Source: Temperatibacter sp965603205 (GTDB lineage: Bacteria > Pseudomonadota > Alphaproteobacteria > Sphingomonadales > Kordiimonadaceae). From it: 64,000 nt of DNA. Below are positions 43,835 to 53,721 of the stretch, piece by piece (position 1 is the stretch's first letter; every line of letters starts with the position of its first letter). The stretch is from positions 62,001 to 126,000 of the forward strand of contig CBFDCC010000002.1 of the NCBI GenBank assembly GCA_965603205.1, in the 5' to 3' direction. Both the position numbers and the translations under genes were made by a program. The notes below the pieces were generated by a model. The model searched no databases. It was not told the origin of the DNA and saw only the letters and a list, made by a program, of their open reading frames with translations.

Positions 43835-45376
43835 TCAGCCCTCTTGCAAGCGCTTAATAAAATTGAGAGATTTCTCTTTCAAGTCTTCATTATACTGTAT
43901 CATACTCTGTACCACCTCAGACGTACGACCTGAAATTTCCCTAACCTCAGCTATAACCTCACTCAGCTCTTGGGTGTTACGATTGACCTCTGACGTTTCA
44001 TGCGATGTTGTCTGAGCAGCACGCGATGTTTCAGAGGTTGATGCTGATTGCTCTTCGACCGCAGCAGAAATACTAATAGAATTTTCTTTAACTTCATTAA
44101 TAATTTCCACAATTTTATCATTCACATTGGCTGCGTCCTCGCTAGCTTTAGTGATCGTGTTAATCAATGCTTCAATCTCGTCTGTTGCAGAGGCTGATTG
44201 ATTAGCCAAGTTTTTCACCTCACTAGCAACAACAGCGAAGCCTTTACCCGCTTCGCCCGCTCGCGCGGCCTCAATAGTAGCATTAAGAGCTAACAGGTTT
44301 GTCTGATCGGCTATATCATTAATCATCTGGATCACCGTCCTAATCTCAGTAGACCTTTTACCAAGCTCAGCTAACGCCTCTTCTCCTTCACGAGAAACTT
44401 CCACAGCCTGTTCTGTAACTTGGGTCGTGCGCCCAACCTGCTCAGCTATTTCTTGCGCAGACGCTGACATCTCATCAATACTAGATGCTACAGTGTCAAC
44501 ATTAGTGCTCATGTTATTAGCAGCGACAGAAACAGCATCAACCTTACTATTAGCAAGGTCAGTAGTAGAAATCAGTGTAGATGTATTTTCTCCTACAGTA
44601 TGAATCGTTGATGACATTTCATTTAATAGGCTCAATACTGTTTGCTCATACTCTGCAGCAACTGCAAGCCTTGCATCATGCGCTTGCTTAGCGGCATTTT
44701 CTTTATCCTGCTCAGCTATAGTTTGTAATCTAGTATTCTCAGCTTCTTTATCTTGAATAGTAGCGAGCGCTGCCTCTGCTTGACTTTTAAGCTCTTCAGC
44801 TTCGGATGCAGCTTTTCTTGCGTTTTCTGCTTCATTTGCTGCATTAGCTTGAGCAATTGATGTGCTTTTAAATGCTTCATTTAGCTTAAGAGCAAGCCAC
44901 ATAAGGCTAGGCACCTCTAGCACAACAACAACAGCGTGTAAGACAACACGTCCGAAATCAGCGCCATCGGGAAATAGCCATGAAGGCACAATAAAATTAA
45001 AACCTATGTGATGGACAGCAACCACAGCAGATGAGATTAAAATAACGCGAAAATCACAATAAGCTGCAAGCACAGCAAGAACAGCAAAGAAATACATATG
45101 TATATCAATCTGCCATGCATGATCACGGAATTGATATACCAAAAGAGCCGCAAACAATACCAGCGACACCCCAGAAATCTGACGTTGCAAGTCCGTTGCG
45201 CCCTGCGTTTTAAACAAGAACACAGGCACGCCTGCTATCACAATAGAAAATAACACGGGTACAACAACGCCATTTCCCGTAAACATACCCGCAACAGCAA
45301 TTACAAGGATATGGGCTATTAATACATACCCCATTACTTTTGAAAAAGTATTCCTAATTTCTGCGATCATCTCCAT
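43835..45376 (-). CDS. methyl-accepting chemotaxis protein, multi-helix N-terminus
   Basis: A 513-residue chemoreceptor without a large periplasmic domain: about six membrane helices lie in residues 15-165, then a long coiled coil (AEEAKS-type, residues 165-230) and the signalling domain with NLLALNATIEAARAGEAGKGFAVVASEV and EEQSASTSETSRAAQTTSHE. Sensing is likely through membrane or energy state. ATG follows AAAGGAAG. It is 11 bp downstream of a small exported protein gene on the same strand, probably an operon. Confidence 0.93.
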   Translation of the reverse strand: MEMIAEIRNTFSKVMGYVLIAHILVIAVAGMFTGNGVVVPVLFSIVIAGVPVFLFKTQGATDLQRQISGVSLVLFAALLVYQFRDHAWQIDIHMYFFAVLAVLAAYCDFRVILISSAVVAVHHIGFNFIVPSWLFPDGADFGRVVLHAVVVVLEVPSLMWLALKLNEAFKSTSIAQANAANEAENARKAASEAEELKSQAEAALATIQDKEAENTRLQTIAEQDKENAAKQAHDARLAVAAEYEQTVLSLLNEMSSTIHTVGENTSTLISTTDLANSKVDAVSVAANNMSTNVDTVASSIDEMSASAQEIAEQVGRTTQVTEQAVEVSREGEEALAELGKRSTEIRTVIQMINDIADQTNLLALNATIEAARAGEAGKGFAVVASEVKNLANQSASATDEIEALINTITKASEDAANVNDKIVEIINEVKENSISISAAVEEQSASTSETSRAAQTTSHETSEVNRNTQELSEVIAEVREISGRTSEVVQSMIQYNEDLKEKSLNFIKRLQEG

Positions 45377-45387
45377 ACTATCTTCCT

Positions 45388-45711
45388 TTACTTCGTTTCT
45401 ATTTTATTTGTGTTTCGCCAAGCTCTCTTTTGTCTTGGCGAGCACCCATAAACACCAGTTACGCTTAAGACAATAAGTGCCCCGTGACTGTATAATTCCC
45501 TTGCAAGCATATTTAATCGCGGCTTTATAATAATGGAATCATTATCAATAACTTCGACCACTGATACATTGATTAATGCTGCTCGCCTAAAGGCGTTGTC
45601 TTGAATTTCAGATGTAGGGAATACTATCAGCCATGTAGTGTTTTGCGATGGCCAAAGTTGAATACCTGCCAATATAAGTAATAACATTAGACCCCACACA
45701 AAAGCTTTCAC
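45388..45711 (-). CDS. small membrane-anchored protein upstream of a chemoreceptor, unknown
   Basis: A 107-residue protein with an N-terminal hydrophobic segment (FVWGLMLLLILAGIQLW) and a second hydrophobic stretch (GALIVLSVTGVYG) near 80-90. I recognise no family. It ends 11 bp before the chemoreceptor gene, so translation coupling is likely and it might be an accessory sensor. The start is at 45709-45711. Confidence 0.6.
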   Translation of the reverse strand: MKAFVWGLMLLLILAGIQLWPSQNTTWLIVFPTSEIQDNAFRRAALINVSVVEVIDNDSIIIKPRLNMLARELYSHGALIVLSVTGVYGCSPRQKRAWRNTNKIETK

Positions 45712-46049
45712 AATTGAAATTCCAATACATGTTTTCCAATAATCTCTACGCTACGTATATATACACAGGTACCCTTAAAAAACTATTAACAATTTACTGT
45801 CAAAATAATTGCATATTTTAAGAATAAATTCAATAGAAGTTACCCATTTGAATACTGATCGACACACACTGTTAGGCGATGGTCGCAAACAAGCTATATT
45901 AAGCGCTATGATTGATTTTCTTAAAACCTGACACTCATATCCATACACATCAGCCGCGCCGTCAGATACGGCGACTACGTGTTATTCTTTGGGTCTTGCT
46001 GTAGATAGGTGGCGGTGCCGGCATCGCTGGCATCCACCATTCGCTAATT
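45712..46049. other. 338-bp intergenic, nothing seen
   Basis: Between the 107-aa gene and the FadL porin, both on the minus strand. It holds the porin terminator region and the upstream promoter region of the chemoreceptor operon; no open frame or obvious hairpin with a U-run. Confidence 0.5.
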
Positions 46050-47315
46050 TTAAAATTTCTTCTGCCACTCAATGAGGAGATGTGATTGTTTCATACCAAT
46101 CTCGATCGTGTGATTGGGGTTAGCAAAGCCTGCACCCGTGACGCTATTATAGGGCACATATGTTGCTGAGGCTAAAAGAGAACTTCCCCCCCCTAAATTA
46201 TAGGTAAATCCAGCTGAGTAATGGCGTGTCACCACCCCAGGCGCTAACACATTTAGCGTTACATCCCTGCCTGAGATTGGATTACTATTAAAGCCAACAC
46301 CAAGTCTATAAGTCAGTTTGTCAGAATGCTCAATTTCAAGGCCAAATTTATAACTATTCACGTCAGACCACCCAAAGCCAGGGCCTCCGTCTAAACCAAA
46401 GGGACTTTGTATGGTAGAAGCGTTACCAACAGACTCAATTGAGTTATAATTCACATGCCTATAATCAGCCGCCACATGTATATTACTGGTCACTGCATAA
46501 GCGAGGCCAACAGAATAACTTGAAGGAATATCAAAGTCTCCGCCTTCTGCAAACAACCCAGCATATTTATCAAGGTGGCTCATATCTACATGGCCCTGAT
46601 AAGTAGCAGCTAGTGTAAAATTCTCAATTGTGTAGGTAGTACCTAACTTATAGCCCAGCCCTATAGATCTATCGCTACCTCTATCACTAAAGTTTTCTGG
46701 GTCAGATGAATTAGCCGATAATGCAGTAATACCCTTCGCCTTGAAATTATGAATAGCTAGAATAGGCGAAATACCAATTTTAAGATTGTCCGTTAGCTGA
46801 TAAGCGTAACCTGCCGTGATAAATACCTGATGAAGATTTACACCAGCTTTACCTGAGCAAAATACACCACTGCCACCGCCACATTCCATCACGTCGCGCT
46901 CAACATCAGGATAAGATGTGTTCATGCCTCCATTGGCGAAAAGGCCTATACCAATGGCACTTTTGTCATTTAGGGGCTTGATATAAGAAAAATTAGGGAT
47001 AGCAAATATCTTATTACCGCTCTTAACTTCACCAAGCGGCGTGAAACCCGGCTGACCTGAACCAATGGTTTTACGCTTCGGCGCAAAAAGCTTAATGCCA
47101 AAATTAGCATGGCTATCAATACCGACGATTCCAGATGGATTTAAACCTAATCCTGTTGAATCTGTGATATGTGCCAGCCCTGCACCCGCCATACTGCTAT
47201 GCCTAGCACCAAATGCGGTTTGGAAATAACCTTCAGTGGCTAATGATGCTTGCGATAGAACCGTTGTCAGGACCAAGCCTGAGCCGATTATAGATACAAT
47301 AGAGTTTTTTGACAC
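46050..47315 (-). CDS. FadL/TodX family outer-membrane hydrophobic-compound transporter
   Basis: A 421-residue outer-membrane barrel with a signal peptide (VLTTVLSQASLA). The mature protein starts TEGYFQTAFGARHSSMAGAG, followed by DSTGLGLNPSGI, the N-terminal hatch typical of OmpP1/FadL, and closes IGMKQSHLLIEWQKKF with a terminal Phe. It would admit long-chain fatty acids or hydrocarbons, consistent with AlkB and P450 genes in this window, though not linked. The start is GTG at 47313-47315; no in-frame ATG is available close upstream. Confidence 0.92.
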   Translation of the reverse strand: MSKNSIVSIIGSGLVLTTVLSQASLATEGYFQTAFGARHSSMAGAGLAHITDSTGLGLNPSGIVGIDSHANFGIKLFAPKRKTIGSGQPGFTPLGEVKSGNKIFAIPNFSYIKPLNDKSAIGIGLFANGGMNTSYPDVERDVMECGGGSGVFCSGKAGVNLHQVFITAGYAYQLTDNLKIGISPILAIHNFKAKGITALSANSSDPENFSDRGSDRSIGLGYKLGTTYTIENFTLAATYQGHVDMSHLDKYAGLFAEGGDFDIPSSYSVGLAYAVTSNIHVAADYRHVNYNSIESVGNASTIQSPFGLDGGPGFGWSDVNSYKFGLEIEHSDKLTYRLGVGFNSNPISGRDVTLNVLAPGVVTRHYSAGFTYNLGGGSSLLASATYVPYNSVTGAGFANPNHTIEIGMKQSHLLIEWQKKF

Positions 47316-47607
47316 GACATGAACTTTCTAGAAAAATAATTTACTTTCTAGGCATATAGTGCAATTATTTACTTAGTTAAAGGCCTTAATGCCTATTTAT
47401 TGAAAATAAATTCTAATTATCAACACAAGCATAGCTAGCCTGCGCGCTAAACAATGCCTAAAAGCTAAACCCCATAACATCACATAGCCACGAATAGATA
47501 ACGCCACCAAATACCGAAATCATGCCTCTATTGTGTCAGTGCTTTGGTTATGATAGCTAAGAACTAGGGAAAATTCATAGAATACCATACAAAAATCAGG
47601 AACTTAT

Positions 47608-49497
47608 ATGTCTAAAAAGCACACCATTGACCGTCGAGATTTTATTTCTGGCTTGGCGCTCACGGGTGCAGCTTTTGGCCTATCCCCACTTGAGGCCCTA
47701 GCGAAGGGTTTTAATGTTCCATCCCTTAAAGGAGACTATCCGCCAGCGCTGACAGGGATGCGCGGCAATCACAAAGGCAGTTTTGAAGTAGCCCACGCTG
47801 TATCATGGCAAGGCAAAGAGTATGCTAGACCATCCAAGCAGACTGATGAGGTTTATGATCTCATTATCGTGGGCGGCGGCATAAGCGGTCTTGGTACAGC
47901 GCATTACGCGCGGAAAAAGCTAGGCGAAGAGGCGCGTATCCTCATTTTGGACAATCATGATGATTTTGGCGGCCACGCTAAACGCAACGAATTTGATGTG
48001 GACGGCACAAAACTGCTCGGCCACGGCGGCAGTCAATCCATAGATTCCCCAAAGACCTATAGCGCAGAGGCCATGGGCTTACTCAAAGATATCGGTATTG
48101 ATGTTGAAAAATTCAATAAATACTATCACCATGATTTTAACAAAAACCACGACCTCGGCAATGGGCTTTACCTCAACAAGAGCGACCAGTTCTTTGCACA
48201 AAATGAATGGCATGTTTTTGACTTTACTGATGATGAAGGCAAAGAAAATATAGCTGAAATGATTGTGGATTTACCACTACCCGACAAAGACAAAGCAACC
48301 ATGCACAGTATATTTATAGACCGCAATGACTGGATGCCAGACTATTCTATGGATGAAAAATTAGCGCTCTTAAAATCCACATCCTATGTGAATTTACTAA
48401 AAAAACATGGCGGGCTCTCGGCTGCAGCTGTGGGTATTTTCATTGATGACACCAAAACTCTCATGGGATCAGCGTGGGATACATGGTCAGGCTTAGATGC
48501 GCTGCGCCTATATCACCCAGGCACATACGGCCTTGGCATTGATCCCGCAAGCCTTGAGGGTGCCCATGATGAAGAGCCTTATATTTATCATTTCCCTGAC
48601 GGCAATGCTAGTATAGCGCGCCTGCTTGTAAAACGCCTTATCCCAAATGTAACGCGTGCTTCTGGCATGGAAGACATTGTCACAGCCATGTTTGATTACA
48701 AGCGCCTAGATAGACCCAAAAATGCCACGCGCATTAGATTAAACTCAACTGCGGTTAGGGCTGAAAATGTTAAGGGCGGCGTCGAAGTGCGCTATGTGCG
48801 TGATGGCAAGGTCGAGCGCGTTATCGGCAAAAAAGCAGTGATGGCTTGTTATAATCATATTCTTCCTTTCATCATGCCTGAAATGAAAGATAATCAAAAG
48901 GACGCGCTGCAATCTGTGGAGAAAGTGCCGTTAGCTTATGTGAATGTTGCTGTTAGAAATTGGCGCCCATGGAAAAAAGCTGGCGTTAGAAGATTCCTTG
49001 CCCCTGATATGGAAATTGGCAAGATAGCCATTGATTACCCCGTATCTATTGGTGACTATACCTACACGGCAAATCCTGATGAACCCACTGTTATTTTGCT
49101 ATATCACCAACCTAATACCCATGGCCTGCACCCGCATGAGCAAGCAAGACAGGGCAGGCATCGCATGTATTCAATGAGTTTTGCCGATTATGAGCGCGAG
49201 ACCAGACGGGTTATGAGCGGCGCATTAGACAGATATGGATTTGATTTCGATAAAGACGTTGCCGCGATCACTGTGAACCGCTGGCCACACGGCTATGCCC
49301 AAGGGTATAATGAACTGTATGACGACCCAAGCTTTGGTGCTTATCACGGCGCTGCTGCCCATGCAGACAAAGGCCCACATGTGCAGGGCAGGCAAAAAAT
49401 TGGCAATATCGCAATCGCCAATTCTGACTCATCTGCCTACGCCTATATACAAGGAGCATTAGACGCAGCCCATAGAGCAATTGGTGAATTATATTAA
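47608..49497 (+). CDS. Tat-exported FAD-dependent oxidoreductase, spermidine dehydrogenase-like
   Basis: A 629-residue flavoprotein. A twin-arginine signal (DRRDFISGLALTGAAFGLSPLEALA) is followed by the FAD dinucleotide fold IIVGGGISGLGTAHYARKKLG, then LILDNHDDFGGHAKRNEF and LLGHGGSQSIDSP, the pattern of the SpdH spermidine dehydrogenase group. The C-terminal QGRQKIGNIAIANSDSSAYAYIQGALDAAHRA binds FAD. Export with folded cofactor is expected, so it acts in the periplasm on polyamine or a related amine; the electron acceptor is unknown. It is convergent with the molybdopterin gene, with 2 bp between stop codons. Confidence 0.88.
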   Translation: MSKKHTIDRRDFISGLALTGAAFGLSPLEALAKGFNVPSLKGDYPPALTGMRGNHKGSFEVAHAVSWQGKEYARPSKQTDEVYDLIIVGGGISGLGTAHYARKKLGEEARILILDNHDDFGGHAKRNEFDVDGTKLLGHGGSQSIDSPKTYSAEAMGLLKDIGIDVEKFNKYYHHDFNKNHDLGNGLYLNKSDQFFAQNEWHVFDFTDDEGKENIAEMIVDLPLPDKDKATMHSIFIDRNDWMPDYSMDEKLALLKSTSYVNLLKKHGGLSAAAVGIFIDDTKTLMGSAWDTWSGLDALRLYHPGTYGLGIDPASLEGAHDEEPYIYHFPDGNASIARLLVKRLIPNVTRASGMEDIVTAMFDYKRLDRPKNATRIRLNSTAVRAENVKGGVEVRYVRDGKVERVIGKKAVMACYNHILPFIMPEMKDNQKDALQSVEKVPLAYVNVAVRNWRPWKKAGVRRFLAPDMEIGKIAIDYPVSIGDYTYTANPDEPTVILLYHQPNTHGLHPHEQARQGRHRMYSMSFADYERETRRVMSGALDRYGFDFDKDVAAITVNRWPHGYAQGYNELYDDPSFGAYHGAAAHADKGPHVQGRQKIGNIAIANSDSSAYAYIQGALDAAHRAIGELY

Positions 49498-49499
49498 TT

Positions 49500-51614
49500 T
49501 TAACATATGGATACCTTGATACCGTTTAGCGCCGCATTACCGCTGACTTGGTCAAAAACCTTGTCATCGGTTAGGTCGTTACAATTTACGCCTTCTTGTT
49601 GTTCAGCCACACCCATCTTCACGCCCTTTTTTTTATGTCCCCACCCATGCGGCAAGCTAACAACACCAGGCATAAGCTCATCACTAGCTGATACGGTAGT
49701 TTCAACCTCACCAACACGTGACGTGATTTTAACAGGCCCTTTATCTTGAAGCTTTAATTTCAACAGATCATCTGGGTGCATCAAAAGATGCCAACGCGGC
49801 GGACCTTTTACTAAGCGCGGACTGTTATGCATCCATGAATTATTACTGCGCACATGACGGCGCCCTATTAAAATAAACTCACCGTTACCCAAGCGCATAT
49901 CCTGCTGCTCTAGGCGTTTAATATCTTTTAATAGATAATCAACATTCAGAAGGATTTTAGGGTGGTGCTCCCCTAATCGCCTTGCAAAATCTGGCTTCAA
50001 AGGTCCTAAATCTAGTCCATGAGGGTGCTTCTTCAACTCAGCGAGGTCCAGCGCCAGTGCTGCGCCCACCTCTTTGCCGTATGGCCCGTATTTAAGACCC
50101 ATATCTAGCATCTGCTCTGGGGCGGGCATTGGCTTGAAATCCACACCCTTTCGCGCTGCAATGGCCTGAGACAGTCCATTCATGATTTCCCAGTCATGAC
50201 GCGCGCCTTCATGCTTATCAAAGACAGGCTCATTAAAACGCGTGATATTGCGCACGGCTAAACGATTAAAAGAAATATCGTAATTGTCATGTTCTAGGGC
50301 ACCTGTTGGCGGCAGGATGATATCAGCGTGACACGTCGTTTCATTGATATAAAAATCAATAGATACCATAAAATCTAAGCTCTTTAATGCCTTTTCAATT
50401 TGGCCGCCATTAGGCGCAGACAGGGCTGGGTTAGCCGCAATCGTAATCAGACCTTTTACTTGCCCTTCGCCCGGCGTTAAAATTTCCTCTGCGAAAGCTA
50501 CTACTGGTAACTCGCCGCTAAACACTGGCAAGCCACTAACGCGACTATGCCATGAGGCAAAATACCCCTGACTCTTCGATGCATTTGTCACATCGCCAAA
50601 GGCTGGCGTTGGCAGAATAGCCCCGCCCTTTACATCAAAATTACCCGCAAGGATATTAAGCACCTGAATTGCCCACTGACACAGCGTACCAAACGTCTGC
50701 GTAGACACACCCATGCGCCCATAACAAACAGCCCCTTCGGTGTTAGCTAAATCGCGGACTAACTTGCGGGTATTCTCTGCTGAAATTCCTGTGTGTTTTG
50801 CTGCCATCTCTGGCGAGAAGTCCCGCACGGCGGATTCTACATCGTCCAGTCCTTCTAGCAAGTCACTTATATGACCAGTTTTAACCAGTCCCTCATCAAA
50901 TAACGTATGGATCATCGCCAAAAGCAGGAACGCGTCACTGCTTGGCCTTATGAAATGATGCTCGTCAGCAATTGCTGCGGTTTCTGTCCTGCGCGGATCA
51001 ATAACAACAAATTTACCACCACGTGTCTGTATAGACTTCAACCGTTTTTTAACATCGGGCACCGTCATCATACTGCCATTAGATGCCAGCGGATTACCGC
51101 CAATGATTAACATGTAATTGCTGTGATCAATATCAGCCACAGGCACCATAAATTGATGACCATACATTGCATGCGACACCAGCATATGCGGCAATTGATC
51201 AAGTGATGTAGCCGAAAAATTCATCTTAGTGCCAACGGCTTTGCGCAACAAACCTCCATGTGTCATTGTGCCGTAATTATGCACCCCTGGATTACCCGCA
51301 AAAAAAGCAACCGCATTGGTGCCATACAGGTCTTGCAGACCGACTAACTTATCAGCAATTGTCTCATAGGCTTCTTCCCAACTGATTTGCTGCCAATCAT
51401 CACCGATACGCTTCACAGGGAACTTAAGACGGTCACTGTCTTCGTGTAAATCTTGCAGGGCAGTCGCCTTGGGGCAGATATGGCCGCGACTAAAAGGGTC
51501 AGCTTTATCACCACGAATAGAGATGATTTCATCCCCTTGCGTCTTGATTTCTACGCCGCATATAGCCTCGCACAAGTGACACGACCTAAAGTGACTGGTG
51601 ATTTCCTCTGGCAT
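49500..51614 (-). CDS. molybdopterin-dependent oxidoreductase (DMSO reductase superfamily)
   Basis: A 704-residue cytosolic enzyme. The N-terminal 4Fe-4S motif is CHLCEAIC (Cys12, 15, 19) with Cys47 in GHICPKA. The molybdopterin domain follows (IISWEEAY-type, FAGNPGVHNYGTM, IIGGNPLASNGSM, FVVIDPRRTETA), and a C-terminal molydopterin-dinucleotide-binding domain includes HVRSNNSWMHNSPRL and VVSLPHGWGH. No Cys/Sec ligand of formate dehydrogenase is obvious, so the substrate is open. No partner subunits are adjacent; single-subunit enzymes of this kind act with ferredoxin or other carriers. ATG follows AAGGGAAG. Confidence 0.9.
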   Translation of the reverse strand: MPEEITSHFRSCHLCEAICGVEIKTQGDEIISIRGDKADPFSRGHICPKATALQDLHEDSDRLKFPVKRIGDDWQQISWEEAYETIADKLVGLQDLYGTNAVAFFAGNPGVHNYGTMTHGGLLRKAVGTKMNFSATSLDQLPHMLVSHAMYGHQFMVPVADIDHSNYMLIIGGNPLASNGSMMTVPDVKKRLKSIQTRGGKFVVIDPRRTETAAIADEHHFIRPSSDAFLLLAMIHTLFDEGLVKTGHISDLLEGLDDVESAVRDFSPEMAAKHTGISAENTRKLVRDLANTEGAVCYGRMGVSTQTFGTLCQWAIQVLNILAGNFDVKGGAILPTPAFGDVTNASKSQGYFASWHSRVSGLPVFSGELPVVAFAEEILTPGEGQVKGLITIAANPALSAPNGGQIEKALKSLDFMVSIDFYINETTCHADIILPPTGALEHDNYDISFNRLAVRNITRFNEPVFDKHEGARHDWEIMNGLSQAIAARKGVDFKPMPAPEQMLDMGLKYGPYGKEVGAALALDLAELKKHPHGLDLGPLKPDFARRLGEHHPKILLNVDYLLKDIKRLEQQDMRLGNGEFILIGRRHVRSNNSWMHNSPRLVKGPPRWHLLMHPDDLLKLKLQDKGPVKITSRVGEVETTVSASDELMPGVVSLPHGWGHKKKGVKMGVAEQQEGVNCNDLTDDKVFDQVSGNAALNGIKVSIC

Positions 51615-51675
51615 AATATGCTTCCCTTTAATATTTAATACTTCCCTGTGGCACTATCCAATAGTTGTCAGACTT

Positions 51676-52128
51676 CTAGACCTTAGGCCCTATGGAGTCT
51701 GGTCCATTGCCTTCATCCCACTCGGTAAATCGCGGCAAATTATCGGCAATATCAAACCACGCAATGCGCTCGCCTTCATTCATATGGCTTGTCGGCGGGA
51801 ATAATGTTTGATCATCAAAGGCTGAAATATGAATTTCCACAATAGCGCCAATACCAGAACCGCTGATACCTTCCCATGTAAGCACCGAACCGCATTCACC
51901 GCAAAAGGAACGGCCCACACCTTCGGACGAATTATAAATTTTACGGGGTGCACCGCTAAAGACCACTTGATCAGCCTTCCAGCCTGAAAGGGTAACCACA
52001 GGAGCGCCTGTATGCTTGCGGCAGGTTAGACAATGACAGTGGTTGGCGCCAAAAGGCTCTCCATGCGTTTCAAATTTTACTGCCCCACACAGGCAACCAC
52101 CTTTTGCAATTTTATCACTTTGGCTCAT
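51676..52128 (-). CDS. GFA/CENP-V family zinc-binding protein
   Basis: A 150-residue GFA-fold protein: GGCLCGAVKFETHGEPFGANHCHCLTC then KHTGAPVV, and RSFCGECGSVLTWEG give the Zn-cysteine pairs. ATG at 52126-52128 follows AGGGAAG; the longer frame to 52245 is hydrophobic at its start and is not needed. Similar in fold, not close in sequence, to the protein at 12586. Confidence 0.88.
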   Translation of the reverse strand: MSQSDKIAKGGCLCGAVKFETHGEPFGANHCHCLTCRKHTGAPVVTLSGWKADQVVFSGAPRKIYNSSEGVGRSFCGECGSVLTWEGISGSGIGAIVEIHISAFDDQTLFPPTSHMNEGERIAWFDIADNLPRFTEWDEGNGPDSIGPKV

Positions 52129-52383
52129 ATTTTCTTCCCTATTATTAATACCCAATGCAGGCACTATCAACACAACAATAATTAGTATACTCTTTACCGA
52201 ATATCCATAGCCAATACTATACCAAAACTGAGTTTCATTTGACAAAAATATAAATTAGACTAGTGTTGTCTGATATTGAAATAGATATATTGAGACCCTA
52301 TATATCACCGCACTGGTGAAACGATGAATGCATTAGCTTACCTTGCTAAAAGCAATGGCAGGCGGCCATAGGAGGGGACTTTT

Positions 52384-52953
52384 GTGAACGATAGTTCAAA
52401 AAATGAAAAGTATCATGGATCGGCCATTATCAGCCCTTCAGACAACTTTCTCATTACTAAAGGCCCTGCCTATCTCGAGGGAGTACCGAGCGATGAGGAG
52501 TGGTTAGACTTTAGAAATAAAATTGAGAATCTCGAAACCAAAGAATTTACTGATCTATGGAGAGAAAAATCCAAGATTGCAAATGGTGTATCCCTCCGTC
52601 GGGACTTTGATTTTCGCAGCCTAGTAAAATTTGGAAAAAATTTAGTAATTTACAAACTTACCGAAGAAGGCAGGTGGTTCACCACATTTTGCGGGGACAA
52701 CATTGTCCAAGAATCAAACCTTGAATTGTCTAATAAATATATTGATGAATATGCAGATGAAAATACTTTAAACTATTGGATGGAGAGCATTCAGTTAATT
52801 ACTGAGCAGCATATGCCAATATTTGAGAATTATACTCTTGAATATTCCAAGAAAGACCACAAGACGAGCCTAGCTATAAATTTACCCTTAAGAACTGGAG
52901 CCGATGACTCAATTGATATGTTTATCTGTCACGAATCTTTCTTATACTTATAA
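52384..52953 (+). CDS. PAS_5-like protein, unknown
   Basis: A 189-residue soluble protein. The layout (LRRDFDFRSLVKFGKNLVIY, GRWFTTFCGDNIVQESNLEL, EYADENTLNYW, a middle helix HMPIFENYTLEYSKKD and INLPLRTGADDSIDMFICHESF) resembles the PAS_5 (pfam07310) ligand-binding fold. The function is unknown; this assignment is from pattern, not from a search. The start GTG at 52384 follows GGAGGGG. The next gene is convergent 69 bp away. Confidence 0.6.
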   Translation: MNDSSKNEKYHGSAIISPSDNFLITKGPAYLEGVPSDEEWLDFRNKIENLETKEFTDLWREKSKIANGVSLRRDFDFRSLVKFGKNLVIYKLTEEGRWFTTFCGDNIVQESNLELSNKYIDEYADENTLNYWMESIQLITEQHMPIFENYTLEYSKKDHKTSLAINLPLRTGADDSIDMFICHESFLYL

Positions 52954-53022
52954 CTATATAATAGGGTAGAAGTGGCTTCTGACGTCCACTTTTGATCGAG
53001 AAATACATTAAGTAACATGCCC

Positions 53023-53577
53023 TTAAACTGCGTATGGTTCACGGGAAAATATTTTTTCCACCATCGGCATAAAGAAGTCCAACTCAAGCGTATCATATTC
53101 CCGATCAAATGCAGCCTGATCATAATGCTCGCAGAAATAAACACAATCATCATACCATGGATGGTCTTTGTATTTATCACGGGCATTTCTGTCTTCGCCG
53201 ATATGGTGCCAGAAGTAAAACCCTTGAAAAGTTCCATGATGTTCGACAATCCAGGCCGTCTTTTTTGAAACATAAGGACGCAATATAGAGGCAGCCATTT
53301 CTGCGTGGTTGTTCATAGCAAGAGTATCACCCACATCATGTAAAAGCGCTGCGACAATCAATTCTTCGTCAGCATCATCACGATAAGCCCGTGTTGCGCT
53401 TTGCAGACTATGTTGATAACGGGAAATGGGGAAAGGGCTATCCACGTCCAGCTTCTTCAATTCTGCAACGATGTTTTCTATAATGATTTTTTTGCCGTAT
53501 GCGGTTTCCCACGCATCAATGGCTTTGAAGTCTTCTTCCGTGCCTTCAATCATACTTTTAAAAGTGGCCTGCTTCAA
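53023..53577 (-). CDS. HD-domain metal-dependent phosphohydrolase-like protein
   Basis: A 184-residue HD-domain protein. Visible HD ligands: RYQHSLQSATRA, VAALLHDVGDTLA, NNHAEMAASILRPYV, VEHHGTFQGFYFWHHIG, and the conserved tail CEHYDQAAFDREYDTLELDFF. This set is typical of a small family with PhnZ-type relatives that oxidise or hydrolyse phospho-compounds. The start is a TTG at 53575-53577 with GGGAGA upstream; an in-frame ATG eight codons further is the alternative. Confidence 0.85.
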   Translation of the reverse strand: MKQATFKSMIEGTEEDFKAIDAWETAYGKKIIIENIVAELKKLDVDSPFPISRYQHSLQSATRAYRDDADEELIVAALLHDVGDTLAMNNHAEMAASILRPYVSKKTAWIVEHHGTFQGFYFWHHIGEDRNARDKYKDHPWYDDCVYFCEHYDQAAFDREYDTLELDFFMPMVEKIFSREPYAV

Positions 53578-53646
53578 TGAAATCTCCCATTTCTAATATT
53601 CTCAGCAATACTATTTACCCTCATAGATAAGGCGCTGTAGTATGTA

Positions 53647-53682
53647 GTATCACAATATGGAATTTATTCTATATTGTGATAC
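53647..53682. repeat. perfect 12-bp inverted repeat
   Basis: GTATCACAATAT (53647-53658) and ATATTGTGATAC (53671-53682) around 12 bases. It lies between the chemoreceptor stop and the HD gene start (both minus), so it may terminate the first or be an operator for the second. No U-run is present. Confidence 0.7.
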
Positions 53683-53721
53683 TTAGAAAATTCATCCGCC
53701 TTGAGGTAGATGCTAATAGTT

